In this document: piece by piece, positions 13,476 through 25,440 of the stretch
Position numbering within the stretch: position 1 is the first letter of the stretch
Layout of the letters: each line of letters begins with the position of its first letter
From: Crotalaria pallida
Lineage: Eukaryota; Streptophyta; Magnoliopsida; Fabales; Fabaceae
Reading direction: 5' to 3'
Length of the DNA: 64,000 bases
NCBI GenBank assembly: GCA_037953625.1
Contig: CM075656.1
Location: 72,187,001 to 72,251,000, forward strand
The notes under the pieces: model-generated
Database searches by the model: none
Told to the model about the DNA's origin: nothing
The model's input: the letters and a program-made list of their open reading frames with translations, nothing else
Translations under genes and position numbers: made by a program

Positions 13476-14777
13476 ATAAATAATGCACACACAAAAACAG
13501 AAAGCACAAAGAAAAGAGCAAAAAGTTCCAAACTTTTTCTACAGTTAAATTTTTGAATCACTTGATTGCACTAATAGAAATACCAGCAAACAAATACAAA
13601 ATGAATAAGTTTGGATTTACACATGTTTTGTTGGCTACATTACAATTAAACATATGTTTTTGCAATCACTTAGAAGTCTGGATTATTGCATGATGATTAA
13701 TTGGCTTGTAGTAGTAGTCTATGAATAATCTCATGCATGTTGGTGTTTTGTTGTTTCTCCCTTCAAATAGTAAAAACTTAATTAAATTATTGTTTCTTGG
13801 TCACCCATGCCTTTTCTTTTAATGTCCTGTTTGTCATAATAAGTAGCTGGAAAACTACTTTAAGGTTGAAAAACTAATTGTACGCTAAAAATCTCTCGAA
13901 GAGTAGAAAGTTAAGAGCTAAAAGTTTATAGTTGATGAGTTTTAGTAAAACTAGTTGATAAGTTATCTAAATAACTTAAAAAATCGTCAACCCAAAAAAA
14001 AAAAAAACTTAAAAGATAGTAGTTTATAGTATCAGTCACAAATCAACCATGGAAGGATTTTTTTTGGGTATTTTGCCCATTGAAATAATATAAATACATT
14101 AACTTACTTCTTTCTTTTTTTTTCCATTAAAAAAAAAATAATCAGCTCTACGAGCTGATGATACGGAAATATATAAAATGTTTGCATTGAAACTTTAAAT
14201 ATATAAGATTTTGAAATTAATAAACTTATATTGTCACTATTTTTCCCTTTTTTTTTTTTTAACCTTTTATCTTTAACTTTAAAACTGATACTACCAAACA
14301 CATATTTGGATGTTAGGCGAATTAGTGAGTTTGTGGGACAAGTAAATTGCCTGTTGTTGTTGTGTAAAGTGGGGCAAAGCTAGCATTCATAGCTGCCAAG
14401 ATGATTGCGCATGAAATAGTGATACCTTAGCTTGGTCACTGGGTCAGGCTCCATAGAGATAAACACCATGATGTCGTGTTCCTGATTTAACATACCAAGA
14501 ATGATCATCTCATGCAGTGTCAACTCATACCAACTATCCACATAATAATACGATCCCAACCGACTATTTCGTGCTACGTGTCACATTTTTGTTAGTGGTT
14601 TAAAAAATAAATTTTGAATTGAATACAGTACATGCTAATTTGAAAATTTCTTTTTATTGGTTCCATGCATAAAAATAGCCATCTAGCAAGCAGCAGCATC
14701 ATGAACTGGTGAATGGAGGTTGCCACTTATAAAGCCACAGGGTTCTAAATCTTGGCTAATCATCATTCACTTAGGAT
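13476..14777. other. Intergenic DNA with AT-rich transposon-like sequence
   Basis: No gene is seen. The stretch 13830-14320 has A/T tracts and weak inverted motifs (TAGTAGTTTATAGTATCAG against CTGATACTACC). These may be a decayed MITE, but its ends cannot be fixed. Confidence 0.35.
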
Positions 14778-14850
14778 TTGGATACTTTAGAGTGAAATTA
14801 TCTCCAAGTAATTGGATACTTTAGAGTGAAATTATCTCTCAAGTAAATAT
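14778..14850. repeat. Two-copy direct repeat of about 37 bp
   Basis: The segment TTGGATACTTTAGAGTGAAA plus ATTATCTC and CAAGTAA occurs twice head to tail with only one or two differences. It is a recent local duplication in non-coding DNA. Confidence 0.8.
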
Positions 14851-15105
14851 AAAATAGTTAATCCACCATTGACTATCTTTCAAAATAATGTAACAATTCA
14901 TTTCAACAAGTGTCACTTTTTGGAATCTAATTATTATCTTTGATCTTATGCGATACTTGAAGACTCAATTTTACATAACCATTGAACCAATTCTTTGTTG
15001 ATCACTTCGAGTAAAAAATATCCGTTCAAAGGATTCAAATCCATTTTTTGTGTAGTTTGACATGGTTCATTAGTCCTATTATTTTGAAAGAACGAATTAA
15101 ATCAA

Positions 15106-15123
15106 AAGTAACATCAGATGTAT
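15106..15123. repeat. Left target-site duplication of the LINE fragment
   Basis: The 18-bp word AAGTAACATCAGATGTAT occurs here and again at 23609-23626, at the two outer limits of the LINE sequence. A T-run follows on the plus strand (CTTTTTTT), equivalent to a short A-tail at the LINE 3' end on the minus strand. Confidence 0.85.
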
Positions 15124-15382
15124 CTTTTTTTGGTTACAACTGAAGATAAAAAAACAACAAGAAAGAACAAAAAGACTAAGCTAAGGCCTCAAGAACGTGA
15201 CCCCCATCTTATCTGCTAACGAGAGAGGAGAAATTCTAGGAGGAGGAGAGGGCCAAATCTTCAGCTTATCGTGATTATTTGCACCATGCTTCGCCAACCA
15301 ATCCGCACAGAAATTACCTTCTCTAGGAGTATGAACTATCTTGACTTCCCATGAATCTTGCAAAAGAACTTGAATATTATGT

Positions 15383-15667
15383 ATTCCCTCCGGCTCGAAT
15401 TATAAGCAACAAAAATCATACTTATCTTGGTTTAAAATATAAGTAAAATTAACTAACTTTATTAAATTTTGTTTCATTCTCAATACCACTTTCTTAAAAC
15501 ATCTCTAGAAAATTGTAATCTTAATTAATTTTTGTTTCATTCTCAATATTACTTTTCTAAAATACCTCTATTTTTTATAAATTTGAGAAAATTAAATACT
15601 ATCAACTATCCTCCTTAATAAACGTAAAAGTTGTTGGATTTGCTTATAATTCGAGCCGAAGGGAGTA
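15383..15667. mobile_element. Stowaway-like MITE inside the LINE
   Basis: Terminal inverted repeats read TCCCTCCGGCTCGAATTATA on the left and its inverse TATAATTCGAGCCGAAGGGA on the right. TA lies at the borders and the interior is AT-rich. The insertion interrupts the LINE coding remnant, so it is younger than the LINE. Confidence 0.85.
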
Positions 15668-16096
15668 TCTAACAAGCATACTAATGAAGCTGATAATTAC
15701 CACTCTGAACAAGACGGATGGCTTCGATTGAATCACTTTGGCAAACCAACTTCTGGATGTTCAAACCTTTAGCAAGATTCAAGCCCTTTTTGAATAGCCA
15801 TCAATTCCATATGAAGAATCTCAGTGACCACAACATGAGCCGAGAAATCTGAAATCCAATCACCATCAGCATTCCTAAGAAGGCCTTATAGGGAAACATG
15901 AAGTGTAGTGTCGTCCAATCAACCACCGATAAAGAGTAAAAAGGAGCCATTATAGGGAAACCAACGGAATGCCGAACTGAGATAGCCATAGTACAATCCC
16001 TTAAGCAATGTAAAATATCCTCCACTTGGGGGCAGAGTAGGGTTAGAAGCAACCTTCCTCAAAGTTCTGAAATAATTTGTTGGCAAGGCCTCGTTA

Positions 16097-16374
16097 TGTA
16101 ACACCCCGATTTGGCAACTTGAAACCACAACTGTTTGTAGTGAAAATTTGGGCCCATTTTTTTTTAAAACAAGTGTTATACAAGATGAGAACATTTAGGT
16201 TTTCAAAACATAGTTACAATTTAAAACTTATGTTCTCATATTGCATAAACCTTTCAAGTTCCAAACCGAGATGTCACAAGACATCGCACTTTGAAACTCG
16301 TTTTTCAAAACATCATTTAAATCATAGCCCATTCATCTTAATTCCGCACGTACGGGAAAAATGCGGGGTGTTAC
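16097..16374 (-). repeat. 3' LTR, short form (278 bp)
   Basis: It matches the first roughly 265 bp (plus-strand coordinates) of the right LTR almost base for base up to TTAATTCCG. It then jumps directly to CACGTACGGGAAAAATGCGG and the terminal GGGTGTTACA. It lacks the 5-kb middle found in the other LTR. Confidence 0.85.
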
Positions 16375-18504
16375 ATTCTCCCCAACTTGAAGATTTCTCG
16401 TCCTCGAGAAATGCCGCGTAGAGTCTGGCTAATCTGTGGACGCGTAACTCCTTGAAGAAATTCTTTTCTTCTTCAGCTGTAGCAATCGTCGTATCTTCGA
16501 AATTGACATCGTCTACTCGTCGTTCTCAGGAGCAAATTGAACAGATTACTTACAAAAGTAATCTCTCGGGGTACTTTCAATAACAAATAGGGTGGGGTAA
16601 AAGCAACACGGTTTCACTGACAACAAAGAACTGGGGTTCAAAGGCATCAAAACAGGGTCCAAGGACAACAGGGTTTCAGACATCCGGGTCAAGACACTAC
16701 CACACTTAGGGTCACATTCTCCTCATCAGTTCAAGCCTAGATGATCTACTCTTCAAAATCCTCACGCTTCCAACTACTCCCCAACTTAAATGACGCATAC
16801 CTCTCTAAACCTCATTTATCACCACAGACTTAACCTCTAAATACTCCTATCCTTCACCACTTTTTAGTCAATTCTTACAAAATTTCTCGTCACTTAGCTC
16901 CAATCTATCCTCTTATTGCCTTATGTCTCACTAAATACTTGTCCTCTTCAAACTCCCACTATCATTATTCCATCCTCCTTTTGCTCTAACAGCCACTAAT
17001 CCTCAAGAAATACGCACTATCTCACTTCTTATCTTAAACATTTGATCACATAACTTAGGCACTCTATACCTTTTTCCACTTTTTCCACGATTTTCTTCTT
17101 ATTCTAAACCATTAAAATTCCTCCACTCAAAGACTTGTTACCCATTACCACATAAAATCTTAGATTTTTACCTAACCTTGGGTCAGCACTTAAGGATTCT
17201 ATCCACAAATTCTACCAACTTATCAACTTGACTTTACCAAATCATTACCTATTCACCTCTACCTAACCATTTGCCGACTCAACTCAAGGCACTCAAACTC
17301 TAAATTCTAATTATTACCTTAATTTCTTCCTCATCTTATCACCATCTAATTCATTAATTTAACAGACCCGGCATAAAATTCTTAATCCTAATCACTTTAC
17401 ATAACTCACCACTCATCTAAGACTCCAATGATACTCCTATCTTCTCCAAGACTCATACTGCCCTTAATTCATATCTACTACTCCTTATTTTCCTGGGTCC
17501 TTGCAACTCTTGCCTAACATCACTTCTCAACTATCTCTCCATTCTAAAACTATTTACTTGACTGGTACTAGGTGTCAGAGCCCCAAATTCTCAACAAGAT
17601 TTTAGGAAAGAATAGATGTCTAGTTAAAGATCAAAAGAGTAGGCTTTGGGTTCATTAGCAATCAAGGCTTTGTCAAAAACAGGGTCTAAGATTTTTAGAA
17701 AAAGGTCCTCTCAAACGCCCTGCCAAAGCAATTTGGCATTGCATAGGGTTCACACAAGAAATGCGCCAACAAGAAAAGAAAGGTTCCGAAAACAAGATCT
17801 CAGGTCAGTAGCTCGAAGGTTAATTTGGACAAAAAAGGGGGTTCACATCAAAAGAAGTTCAACGAAGAAGGCTCGAACTACGAATTAACGTTCCTTGACG
17901 ACACAGATCACTGCTCCTTGATTCCATTGCAGACGAAAACTGACACGTTCCAGAAAAGCGTCCGCGTACTCTTAGCGTTCCTATGCTCGTCTATTGCTAT
18001 CTTAGTACTAACGCTCACACAGAGTATGTAAATCCATGCATAAGATTACTTAGATCAACCATTGCTCTGATACCAATTCTGTAACACCCCGATTTGGCAA
18101 CTTGAAACCACAACTGTTTGTAGTGAAAATTTGGGCCAATTTTTTATTATTTTTTTTTAAAAAAAAAACAAGTGTTATACAAGATGAGAACATTTAGGTT
18201 TTCAAAACATAGTTACAATTTAAAACTTATGTTCTCATATTGCATAAACCTTTCAAGTTTCAAACCGAGATGTCACAAGACACCGCACTTTGAAACTCGT
18301 TTTTCAAAACATCATTTAAATCATAGCCCATTCATCTTAATTCCGAAACATCGATACTGAAAATGAACTTAGTTGGGGTTACAGCATAATAGAGCCAGGA
18401 TTCTAAGTACTATGCAATGGATTACAAAACTCTGAAAGGGAAATTACCTAACTTCTAGTCATCTACTCTAATGCTTCCGCTGCGCTACTATGATTCTTGG
18501 TAAG

Positions 18505-18744
18505 TCAAATCCTTGGGTCGCCGGCAGCATCATCCTCATCAGCCTCCTTAGCAATACTTTTCATAGCCGCTTCTCGTGCTTTCTTCTCCTCCTCATAACG
18601 AGCTAGCAGTTTCTCCATGATTTCCCTTCTATTCCGCTTCATCTCAAGATATACTATGACACGACCAGTCATAGTTATATTGTCTCCCTTTAAAGGAGAT
18701 GCTCCTATCTCCCGAATGCGCTGGAACTTCGCTATGTTTTCCAT
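18505..18744 (-). CDS. 79-aa charged open frame inside the long LTR
   Basis: A true ATG at 18744 opens a 79-codon frame. The protein is hydrophilic, with a lysine/arginine/glutamate-rich, probably coiled-coil middle (EIMEKLLARYEEEKKAREAA) and an acidic end (EADEDDAAGD). The composition looks more like protein than the surrounding AT-rich LTR. I do not recognise the family. It may be a retained host exon, a remnant of an element-encoded accessory frame, or chance. It lies near the 3' end of the LTR, downstream of any LTR promoter in the element's own orientation. Confidence 0.35.
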   Translation of the reverse strand: MENIAKFQRIREIGASPLKGDNITMTGRVIVYLEMKRNRREIMEKLLARYEEEKKAREAAMKSIAKEADEDDAAGDPRI

Positions 18745-19732
18745 CTAAGGGCCACACTGAATTTTCCCAATACAAGCAGAAGTACGAGAGAGTGAGCTAC
18801 CCAAAACATGTAATGTCGACTATGTGGATTTACGATAGGCAATTATTAAGATAAAACAATATATAACATACAAAACATATCAACAAACATAATCATCATC
18901 ATCATCATATAAAACCATCTTATTCTCACTTCTCAATTTTTATTCAATACTTAATATCATTACTGAACCATTCTTCTTCAAATCTTTTAAGTTTATTAAG
19001 TCTTATCATCTCAGTCTACTCAATGATTAGGGGAACAAACATCATTGAGGCAAACGGCTCACACGTCTACATCTCCTCGGTCATCCATCCAAACTTAGTC
19101 GAAAGCAAACAGGAGTACAGGACCTTTATCGTGCGGGCACGACAGCTGTCTCAACAATCAAATGGTCCCAGACAAGGAGGACTCAGCCTCAAATCAATTC
19201 AATTCAATTCATATATATAATCAAGGCTCACTGTCTCACTCACAGTGGCAATCACGAATGCCCCACTCCAGTCCCTCTCACTGTTCTAGATTTGCATTCA
19301 AGGGGATGACACTACATTTCTAGTCTCGAGTGCAGAACTTACCACGGCATTGGACCCAGTCCCTACCACGTTAGTACGCCACCTGTGGAGTTCGTTCTGC
19401 CTAGAAATATACTCTAGACTTCTTGACGTTTCACCGTCATCGTCCTCCCCTCATGCAATCTCCACCTGAGTATCCGTAGATACCCATAGTATCTTCCTCT
19501 CCACTACTTCGATAACACACTCATCCCTCACCGCGTTATGTATGTCTTTTAACAGTCTTTTAAAGTTTTGAAGCTTTAAAGTTTTATTTAACGGCTTAAT
19601 CCTAACGGTCGGCTCATCCTTAGTGCATCCCTTCAACGAGTCCCGACCACTAATCGTTCAATCTGTTCCCCAATTCATCACATAACATCTCAACATCTCA
19701 TATCACATTCTTTCTTGGCTCATCTTATCAAT

Positions 19733-20222
19733 TTTCTCAAAACTCACTTTCTCGTCTTTCTCAAAAATATCTTTTCGCAAAACTATTTTCGAAAATATCA
19801 TTTCACAAAACTTTCTCAAGAATAATGTTTCCAAAAACTTTCACAAATCTATTTTCACAAAGGTTCACAAAAAGGTTGTTTTCACAAATTTTTCTCAAAA
19901 GGATCATTTCATAAAACTTTCTCAAAAATATTATTTCAAAAAGACTTTCTCAAAAATATCATTACAAAAAGACTTTCTTAAAAATACCATTTCAAAAAGA
20001 CTTTTTCAAAATATTATTTCAAAAAGAATTTCTCAAAGTATCATTTCAAAAATTTTATCAAAAAGATTAGTTCCAAAAACTTTTCTCAAAATATATCTTT
20101 TCACAAAACCTTTTTTCAAAAAGATTGGTTCACAAAACTTTTTTTTTCCAAAAATATATCTTTTAACAAAAAGCTTTTCAAAAATCTCTTTTCAAAAACC
20201 CTTTTTCAAAAATCAAATTTTT
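19733..20222. repeat. Degenerate tandem repeat of about 30 bp in the long LTR
   Basis: Repeated words such as TTTCAAAAAGACTTTCTCAA and TTTTCACAAAACTTTCTC recur about every 25-35 bp. Units differ by small indels. The array is entirely within the 5' LTR. Confidence 0.75.
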
Positions 20223-23200
20223 GCTGAGCGCTAATGGAAGAGCAAGCTCAACTTAACACTAGTCTCAGTCTAAAACAAAATAGAGAAACCAAGCCACATC
20301 TTACTTCCAGAACAACATTCTATTTTCCAATCTCAACTCTTTATCTCTTCTCTTACTTGCTTTACCTTTGTTATTACTTATCATACTCTCGATCACATTT
20401 CCTTATTTTCACAAATTTATTCTTATCATTACATTATTAAGCGTATTAATGTTTCTCAACAATATCATAACTACTTAACCAATCAACAAATCATTTGCGA
20501 AATAAAATAATTAAACAGTTCATGCATAAACAATCAGAAAATATAATATCATACTTAATAAACCAATCTAATTCAATTAGCATAAAAACATATCACTTTT
20601 AAAACATTCATAACTTCACACACAAGACTAATTACATTAAAGATCATTGAATTATTAACACAAAATAAAATCAACTTATTTATTTTATCTCTAACAAAAC
20701 CGAAGAGATCAAAACAAACAATACAACACACACATAGCATCATGCATACAAAAATATAATCATTTACAAGGTCATTTTATGGAGACATTTTTCCTAGCTA
20801 CACTAGCATACCTTGACCGAGTCACATAGGTGTAATTTCACAAAGATTGATGCACACATAAAAGCACAAAACAATTGAAATCATTTTCTTTCTTTTTAGA
20901 ACTAAAAACCGAGAACATTAAAAGGAAAATTTAACAATCTCAAATCAAACAACAAGTTAAATTACAATTTACTTCTAAGTTTCATTTTTATTTTTCTTAA
21001 TGATTCATGCATGTACTTCTAAGCTCTTAAATTAAGCTAGTCTTATCCTAAATGCAATCTAAACAATGATCAAATACAATTTCCTACTTCTTTTCCTCAT
21101 GGCCGAATACTAACATGCAAGAATGCAATGTTTTGGTTCAATTTTCAACATACAAAAGTCATAAAATCAAATCATGATTTTTAAGATTTCAAAGCAAACT
21201 TTTCAAAACATCACACCACAACATTCATTCACATCACATCCACAAATAGCTCAAGTTCATCACCTAGTTTCAAATGAAAATCAAAATTACATTTTAAACT
21301 CCTAAAAATGACATGCATGCACTTAGAATCATTAAATCTAGTCCTATCATACACATGCATCAACTTTTCACATCATAAAAAGCATGAGATTCATTTTTAT
21401 TAAATATGGCCGAATGGCCTCTCACAAATATAGCATACATAAAATCAATTACTTAAGCTAAATCATGTTCATACTTTAGAAATTATTTTAAAACTTGTCT
21501 CTTAAATTTTTTTTCAAAAACCATGACATGCATTTGAATAAAAACATGATTTTTCTACTTAAGATTAACATGCATGCTTTAAGATCTTAGATTTTTGCTT
21601 ATTAAACATGGATCATTGAATATATGCATACAAATCAACAAAGCCATAATCAAACCAACATGTAAAGCCATAGATCTCAACTTTATTTCAAGTAAACTTA
21701 GATCATACATTTATTTATTAAGAAAGCACACAAACACATCATAGATCATCATTTGAGCGAGCAAAATTTAACATGCAAGAACTTGAATCATGTTAAAAGC
21801 ATCATGACCTAGTTTTCTAGGTGTGACCGAATCATAAAGGTCCATAATTTAGGGTTCTACAAGTTCATTTGGTTCTTGAAAACTCAAGATCTAGACTTAT
21901 AAATTACATGCAATCATAGATCAATCACAAAAATAAACATGCAAAAAGATTCATTTTAGTCTTTACAAAAATCTTAAATAAAACTTTAGATCTTTAAGTT
22001 TGAGTTAGAAAAATATTAAGATCTAGCAAGGAAATCACAATCGAATCACACACATAGAGTTACACTTATTACAAATTAATGTTTAGTCCTCAAAAGTCCA
22101 AGATCAAGAAAGAATAACATACAAATTCATCTTACAAGTCACAAAATAAACATGCAAGAAGGAAAAAGGGAGATCTACAAACTAAAAAGGGAAAACTAAA
22201 CTATTACATTTTTTTCTCTTGTTCTTCGAGTTTCCTACCAAGAAGGTTGGTTCTTCAAGCTCCTAACACTTAGATCTTCAAAGGGTTACTCTTGATCTAA
22301 GGTGGATCTCCTTCTTCTTCCTCCTAAGGCTCACGACCACCACTCTCTTTCTCTTTCTCTCTTTCTTTTCTTTTTCTCTCTAAGAGTTTGGATAGGCTCT
22401 TAGAGTGTGTTTTGGTGTTGGAAGTGTGGAAATGAAAATGGGTGAATGAAATGGACTAAGGCTACATACATGTATAAGCCACGAGTTGTCTCCCTTTTGC
22501 CCTTGGTTTATTTTCGGTTCATGCACAACTAGGGAGGGCGATTTGGTTCTTACAAAAGATTGCATGGGTGGATGTTATCAAAATTAAGGGGACAAAATGG
22601 ACTATGCTAGGTCACTAGGGGTCACTTAGGTCTAACTATTAGTTGGTTTCTAGCTAGGGTTTTCCATTTAGTTTGGCTATGGTTACAATCCTAGTTCCAT
22701 AAGTTTCTTACTCCTTAAGTTTCTAGGATCCTACACTTATACACACACACGCATATACGTACATACTCATACAAACCGTAGCATATACATATACACATAC
22801 ATTCTTGCATTTTTATTTCTAATCACATTTACTTAAATTTATTAATTCACACAACAATTCAATTAATATTAAGAAATCATATTTTCACAACCATTTTCAT
22901 GCATTACATATTACACACATATTAAATCAAGCACACATCACACAAAAATTCATGCCAAAACCACACCACAAAACTCATTTTTCTTAAAATTCGTATTTCT
23001 TAAATTCTGAAAATAAATTTTTATAGATCACTCCAGAAAATTCTAAAAATTAAATTTTTAAATTCTAGGTTTCAAAACGATCGTTTTCATATAAAGATCA
23101 TAAAATTCCGAGTTACGATTCAAAAGTTACAAATTTTCAAAGATAACAGATTCAAAAAAAATTCATTTCTAACAAAACCATCTTTTAATAAAAATCACAA

Positions 23201-23365
23201 TTTAGCAAATCATTTTCCATCTTAACAAAATCATTTACTTTTCTTATAGAAAATATTTTGTTCATAAAAATCCATGGAAATCAGCACTTTATTTCTTTCT
23301 TACGAAAAATACTTTTTCTGAAAATTTCTTTATAAAACAGGATTTCAAAGTTTCTTTCGTCAAAA
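20223..23365. other. AT-rich interior of the long LTR
   Basis: No gene is seen. The stretch is A/T-rich with many CATGCA and TCAAAT words. A pyrimidine-rich block (CTTTCTCTTTCTCTC) lies near 22343, and a short dinucleotide run (ACACACACAC) near 22740. Confidence 0.5.
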
Positions 23366-23608
23366 ATCGTTTACGCACGTACGGTAAAAATGCGGGGTGT
23401 TACACGTTACTACACAACCAAAGGAAGAACCACAATTTCTCAGGGACTTTAATCCACCAAATCCAAGACCAGTTATGAGTAGGAGCAAAGTCATTATGAT
23501 CACAGAGCAACCATTTATAACCAGAAGAAATCGAGTAGTTATCATATGTAGAAGCAGCCCAAATAACTTCGTCCCCAATACCAGAATCAGTATCAAACCG
23601 GTACAACC

Positions 23609-23626
23609 AAGTAACATCAGATGTAT
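23609..23626. repeat. Right target-site duplication of the LINE fragment
   Basis: This is an exact 18-bp copy of the word at 15106-15123 and marks the truncated 5' end of the minus-strand LINE. Confidence 0.85.
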
Positions 23627-23697
23627 AATGTTTAGTGTTTGAAATTTTCCCTTCATTATTTTGAATTTGAGTAAGTCTATATTATTACTCCCTCCGT

Positions 23698-24239
23698 ATC
23701 ATAAAGATGATAAAAAATTGCAAAAGTAGAATAATCAAAGAAACATGTATTTAAAGGTTTGTCTAACATATTAATCAATTATCAAACAACTAATTTAATA
23801 CATTTTATATTGATCAATCAATCATAATTCAAACTTTGCAATTTCTAAGTTTTCTTACTCCCTCCGTCCCATTATCTTGGTAAAAATCAAACAAGTCAAT
23901 GAAAATAAGGGAGTATCTGTTTAATATAATGCATGATTTATTCACTAATTACAAATTGATATTATACAAATTTTCATATCATTACAATTAATACATATTG
24001 CAATATTGTTTCCAAACAAAATCTTTAAATGTGTTTTCCTTATTTACTTATCAATCATCGATGCAATATATATAATCTTTAAGATTTTTCATTTATTTTT
24101 TTACTTTAATATGGGACAAATTTTTTTGCATTTTTTTACTAAGATAATAGGACGGAGGGAGTATTAATTATTACTTCAACTTTTGTTTAGGAAAAAAATT
24201 GTCACTTTTTATCATATTTTTGAGACGAAATTAAAGGAG
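23698..24239. mobile_element. Stowaway-like MITE (outer of a nested pair)
   Basis: The left end is CTCCCTCCGTATCATAAAGA. The right end, inverted, gives CTCCTTTAATTTCGTCTCAA followed by ATATGATAAAAAGTGAC, which matches the subterminal left sequence. TA dinucleotides flank both ends (23696-23697 and 24240-24241). A second MITE interrupts the interior. Confidence 0.65.
23858..24161. mobile_element. Stowaway-like MITE (inner of a nested pair)
   Basis: The ends are CTCCCTCCGTCCCATTATCT and the inverse AGATAATAGGACGGAGGGAG, flanked by TA at 23856-23857 and 24162-24163. The interior is AT-rich and non-coding. Confidence 0.85.
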
Positions 24240-24241
24240 TA

Positions 24242-25010
24242 TCATTAACAATTCATTGTATATATAAAAAATTCCTCAACCCTTCCAAGAAAGTGGGTGG
24301 AAATTTTTCATTATGATACTTAACTAGACCTTTAATAAAATTCTTTTTACTTTTAAAAGAAAATAAAATCATAAGTAATTCAATTATTTCTACATTAATT
24401 TATTTTTATAAAAATAATTATCTACATAAATAATTTTGAACTGACGAGGAGTCTTTTTCAATTCCCTGTTTCTTAAAAGCTATACAAATAAAATTATGTT
24501 TTAGAACGTAGAAGTCATTGTCAACATAATATAAAATAGGAGAAGTTAGAGGGCAAATTTGATTTCCCTTCAAAAACCTCCTCATAATCATTAATTCCCT
24601 CCAAAAGTGCATCATTAATGATGTCTTCCATAATTATTAATTTGGGCAGTCCATCATATATTGTAAGATTAAATCACAACAATTCATATGTGTGTTTAAA
24701 CCCAATTTATATTATATAATTGCCCCACCAAAAAAGCATAGATAAAAATACTAACTATTTATAATGTTTTTAAAATATTCATGGTTGTTTCACATATTAT
24801 AAATCTTTTTCAAAATCTTTTTCACATATTATCTAATTATAAATATTGTATTCCAATTTCATTACATAAATTTATCTTATCATAAATCTTTTACTTTCAT
24901 TGTAATAATTTTAAAAAAATACCATATAAAATATTTCCAAAAAATGATAAATTTATTATCCTCTAAAAAAATTAGTCACATGCAAATAAAATTAAAGAAT
25001 AACGAAATTT
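24242..25010. other. AT-rich DNA, probably the body of a Helitron
   Basis: No gene is seen. This precedes a clear Helitron 3' terminus and is probably the body of that element; the 5' end could not be placed. Confidence 0.35.
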
Positions 25011-25041
25011 AACCCGTGCATCGCACGAGCAATTTTACTAG
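25011..25041 (+). mobile_element. Helitron 3' terminus
   Basis: The segment has the small GC-rich hairpin CCCGTGCATCGCACGAG followed about ten bases later by CTAG, then A. This is the canonical plant Helitron end (3' hairpin plus CTRR). Related hairpins without perfect CTRR occur at 60.1, 60.9 and 63.4 kb. Confidence 0.75.
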
Positions 25042-25440
25042 AATAAGAAATTGGCTTGATTGAAATTGGTATTTTTTGAATCTTTTTAAACATGATAGCA
25101 TAAAAATCCTTGCTCTATCTGCTTCTCTTCTATGTTCAATTTTGATTTTTTTTTAATAGTTCATTGATAATTCATCTATGTAAAACATGTGTGTTTGACA
25201 GATATTAGATATCAAATTCTTAGAGGACAAACCTCATGTATGTCAAGGAGTGTTATCAATAGCATAGTTTTCCTGCCCTAGGTTAATACCCATAGGAATT
25301 GCTGGTATGTCCCAGAGGTTGGTTGTTTTATCTGCTGGTAGAGGCAAGAGACTTTGGAGGTATGATGCTTATGTGGGAAGAAACGACTTCATGCATCAGC
25401 TTGATAGTACATGCTTGAGTGTCCTGCCAAATCCATGTGA

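Larger units (their letters stand above)
16097..23404 (-). mobile_element. Non-autonomous LTR retrotransposon with unequal LTRs
   Basis: Both outer borders read TGTAACACCCCG...CGGGGTGTTACA and are flanked by the same 5-bp duplication CGTTA (16092-16096 and 23405-23409). The element is on the minus strand. The primer-binding site TGGTATCAGAGC, matching initiator tRNA-Met use, lies at about 18064-18075 beside the right LTR. A purine tract (GTTGGGGAGAA) ends at 16375 beside the left LTR. The internal part is only about 1.7 kb (16375-18080) and holds no gag or pol domain that I can recognise, except a possible tail of pol just before the purine tract. It is therefore a deletion derivative or LARD-like element. 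The primer site and the TGTAACACCCC termini suggest Ty3/gypsy, but without a reverse transcriptase this remains inference. Confidence 0.85.
18081..23404 (-). repeat. 5' LTR, long form (about 5.3 kb)
   Basis: It is bounded by TGTAACACCCCG at the left and CGGGGTGTTACA at the right, and sits next to the primer-binding site. Its terminal segments are shared with the short LTR. The middle (about 18347-23365) contains a 79-codon ATG frame, a degenerate tandem repeat and long AT-rich sequence. LTRs of this length occur in some plant gypsy lineages, so the long form is probably ancestral. Confidence 0.75.
15124..23608 (-). mobile_element. 5'-truncated LINE, split by an LTR element and a MITE
   Basis: Minus-strand coding remnants lie on both sides of the LTR element. 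On the right (23606-23405) is the zinc-finger/RVT-type region, with WWIKVPEKLWFFLWL. On the left, NEALPTN (just below 16097), ILHCLRDC, and an RNase H tail with VHTPREGNFCADWLAKHG ending near 15181. With the 7.3-kb LTR element (16097-23404) and the MITE (15383-15667) removed, about 0.9 kb of LINE remains. Frameshifts and stops make it a pseudogene. The LINE family is the plant L1-like group with a C-terminal RNase H; this is inference from these motifs. Confidence 0.8.

Noticed and set aside
16077..16421. 114-codon plus-strand frame repeated near 18172-18360
   Set aside because: It is the same LTR sequence in two copies. The frame has no ATG-centred coding signal and is antisense to the element.
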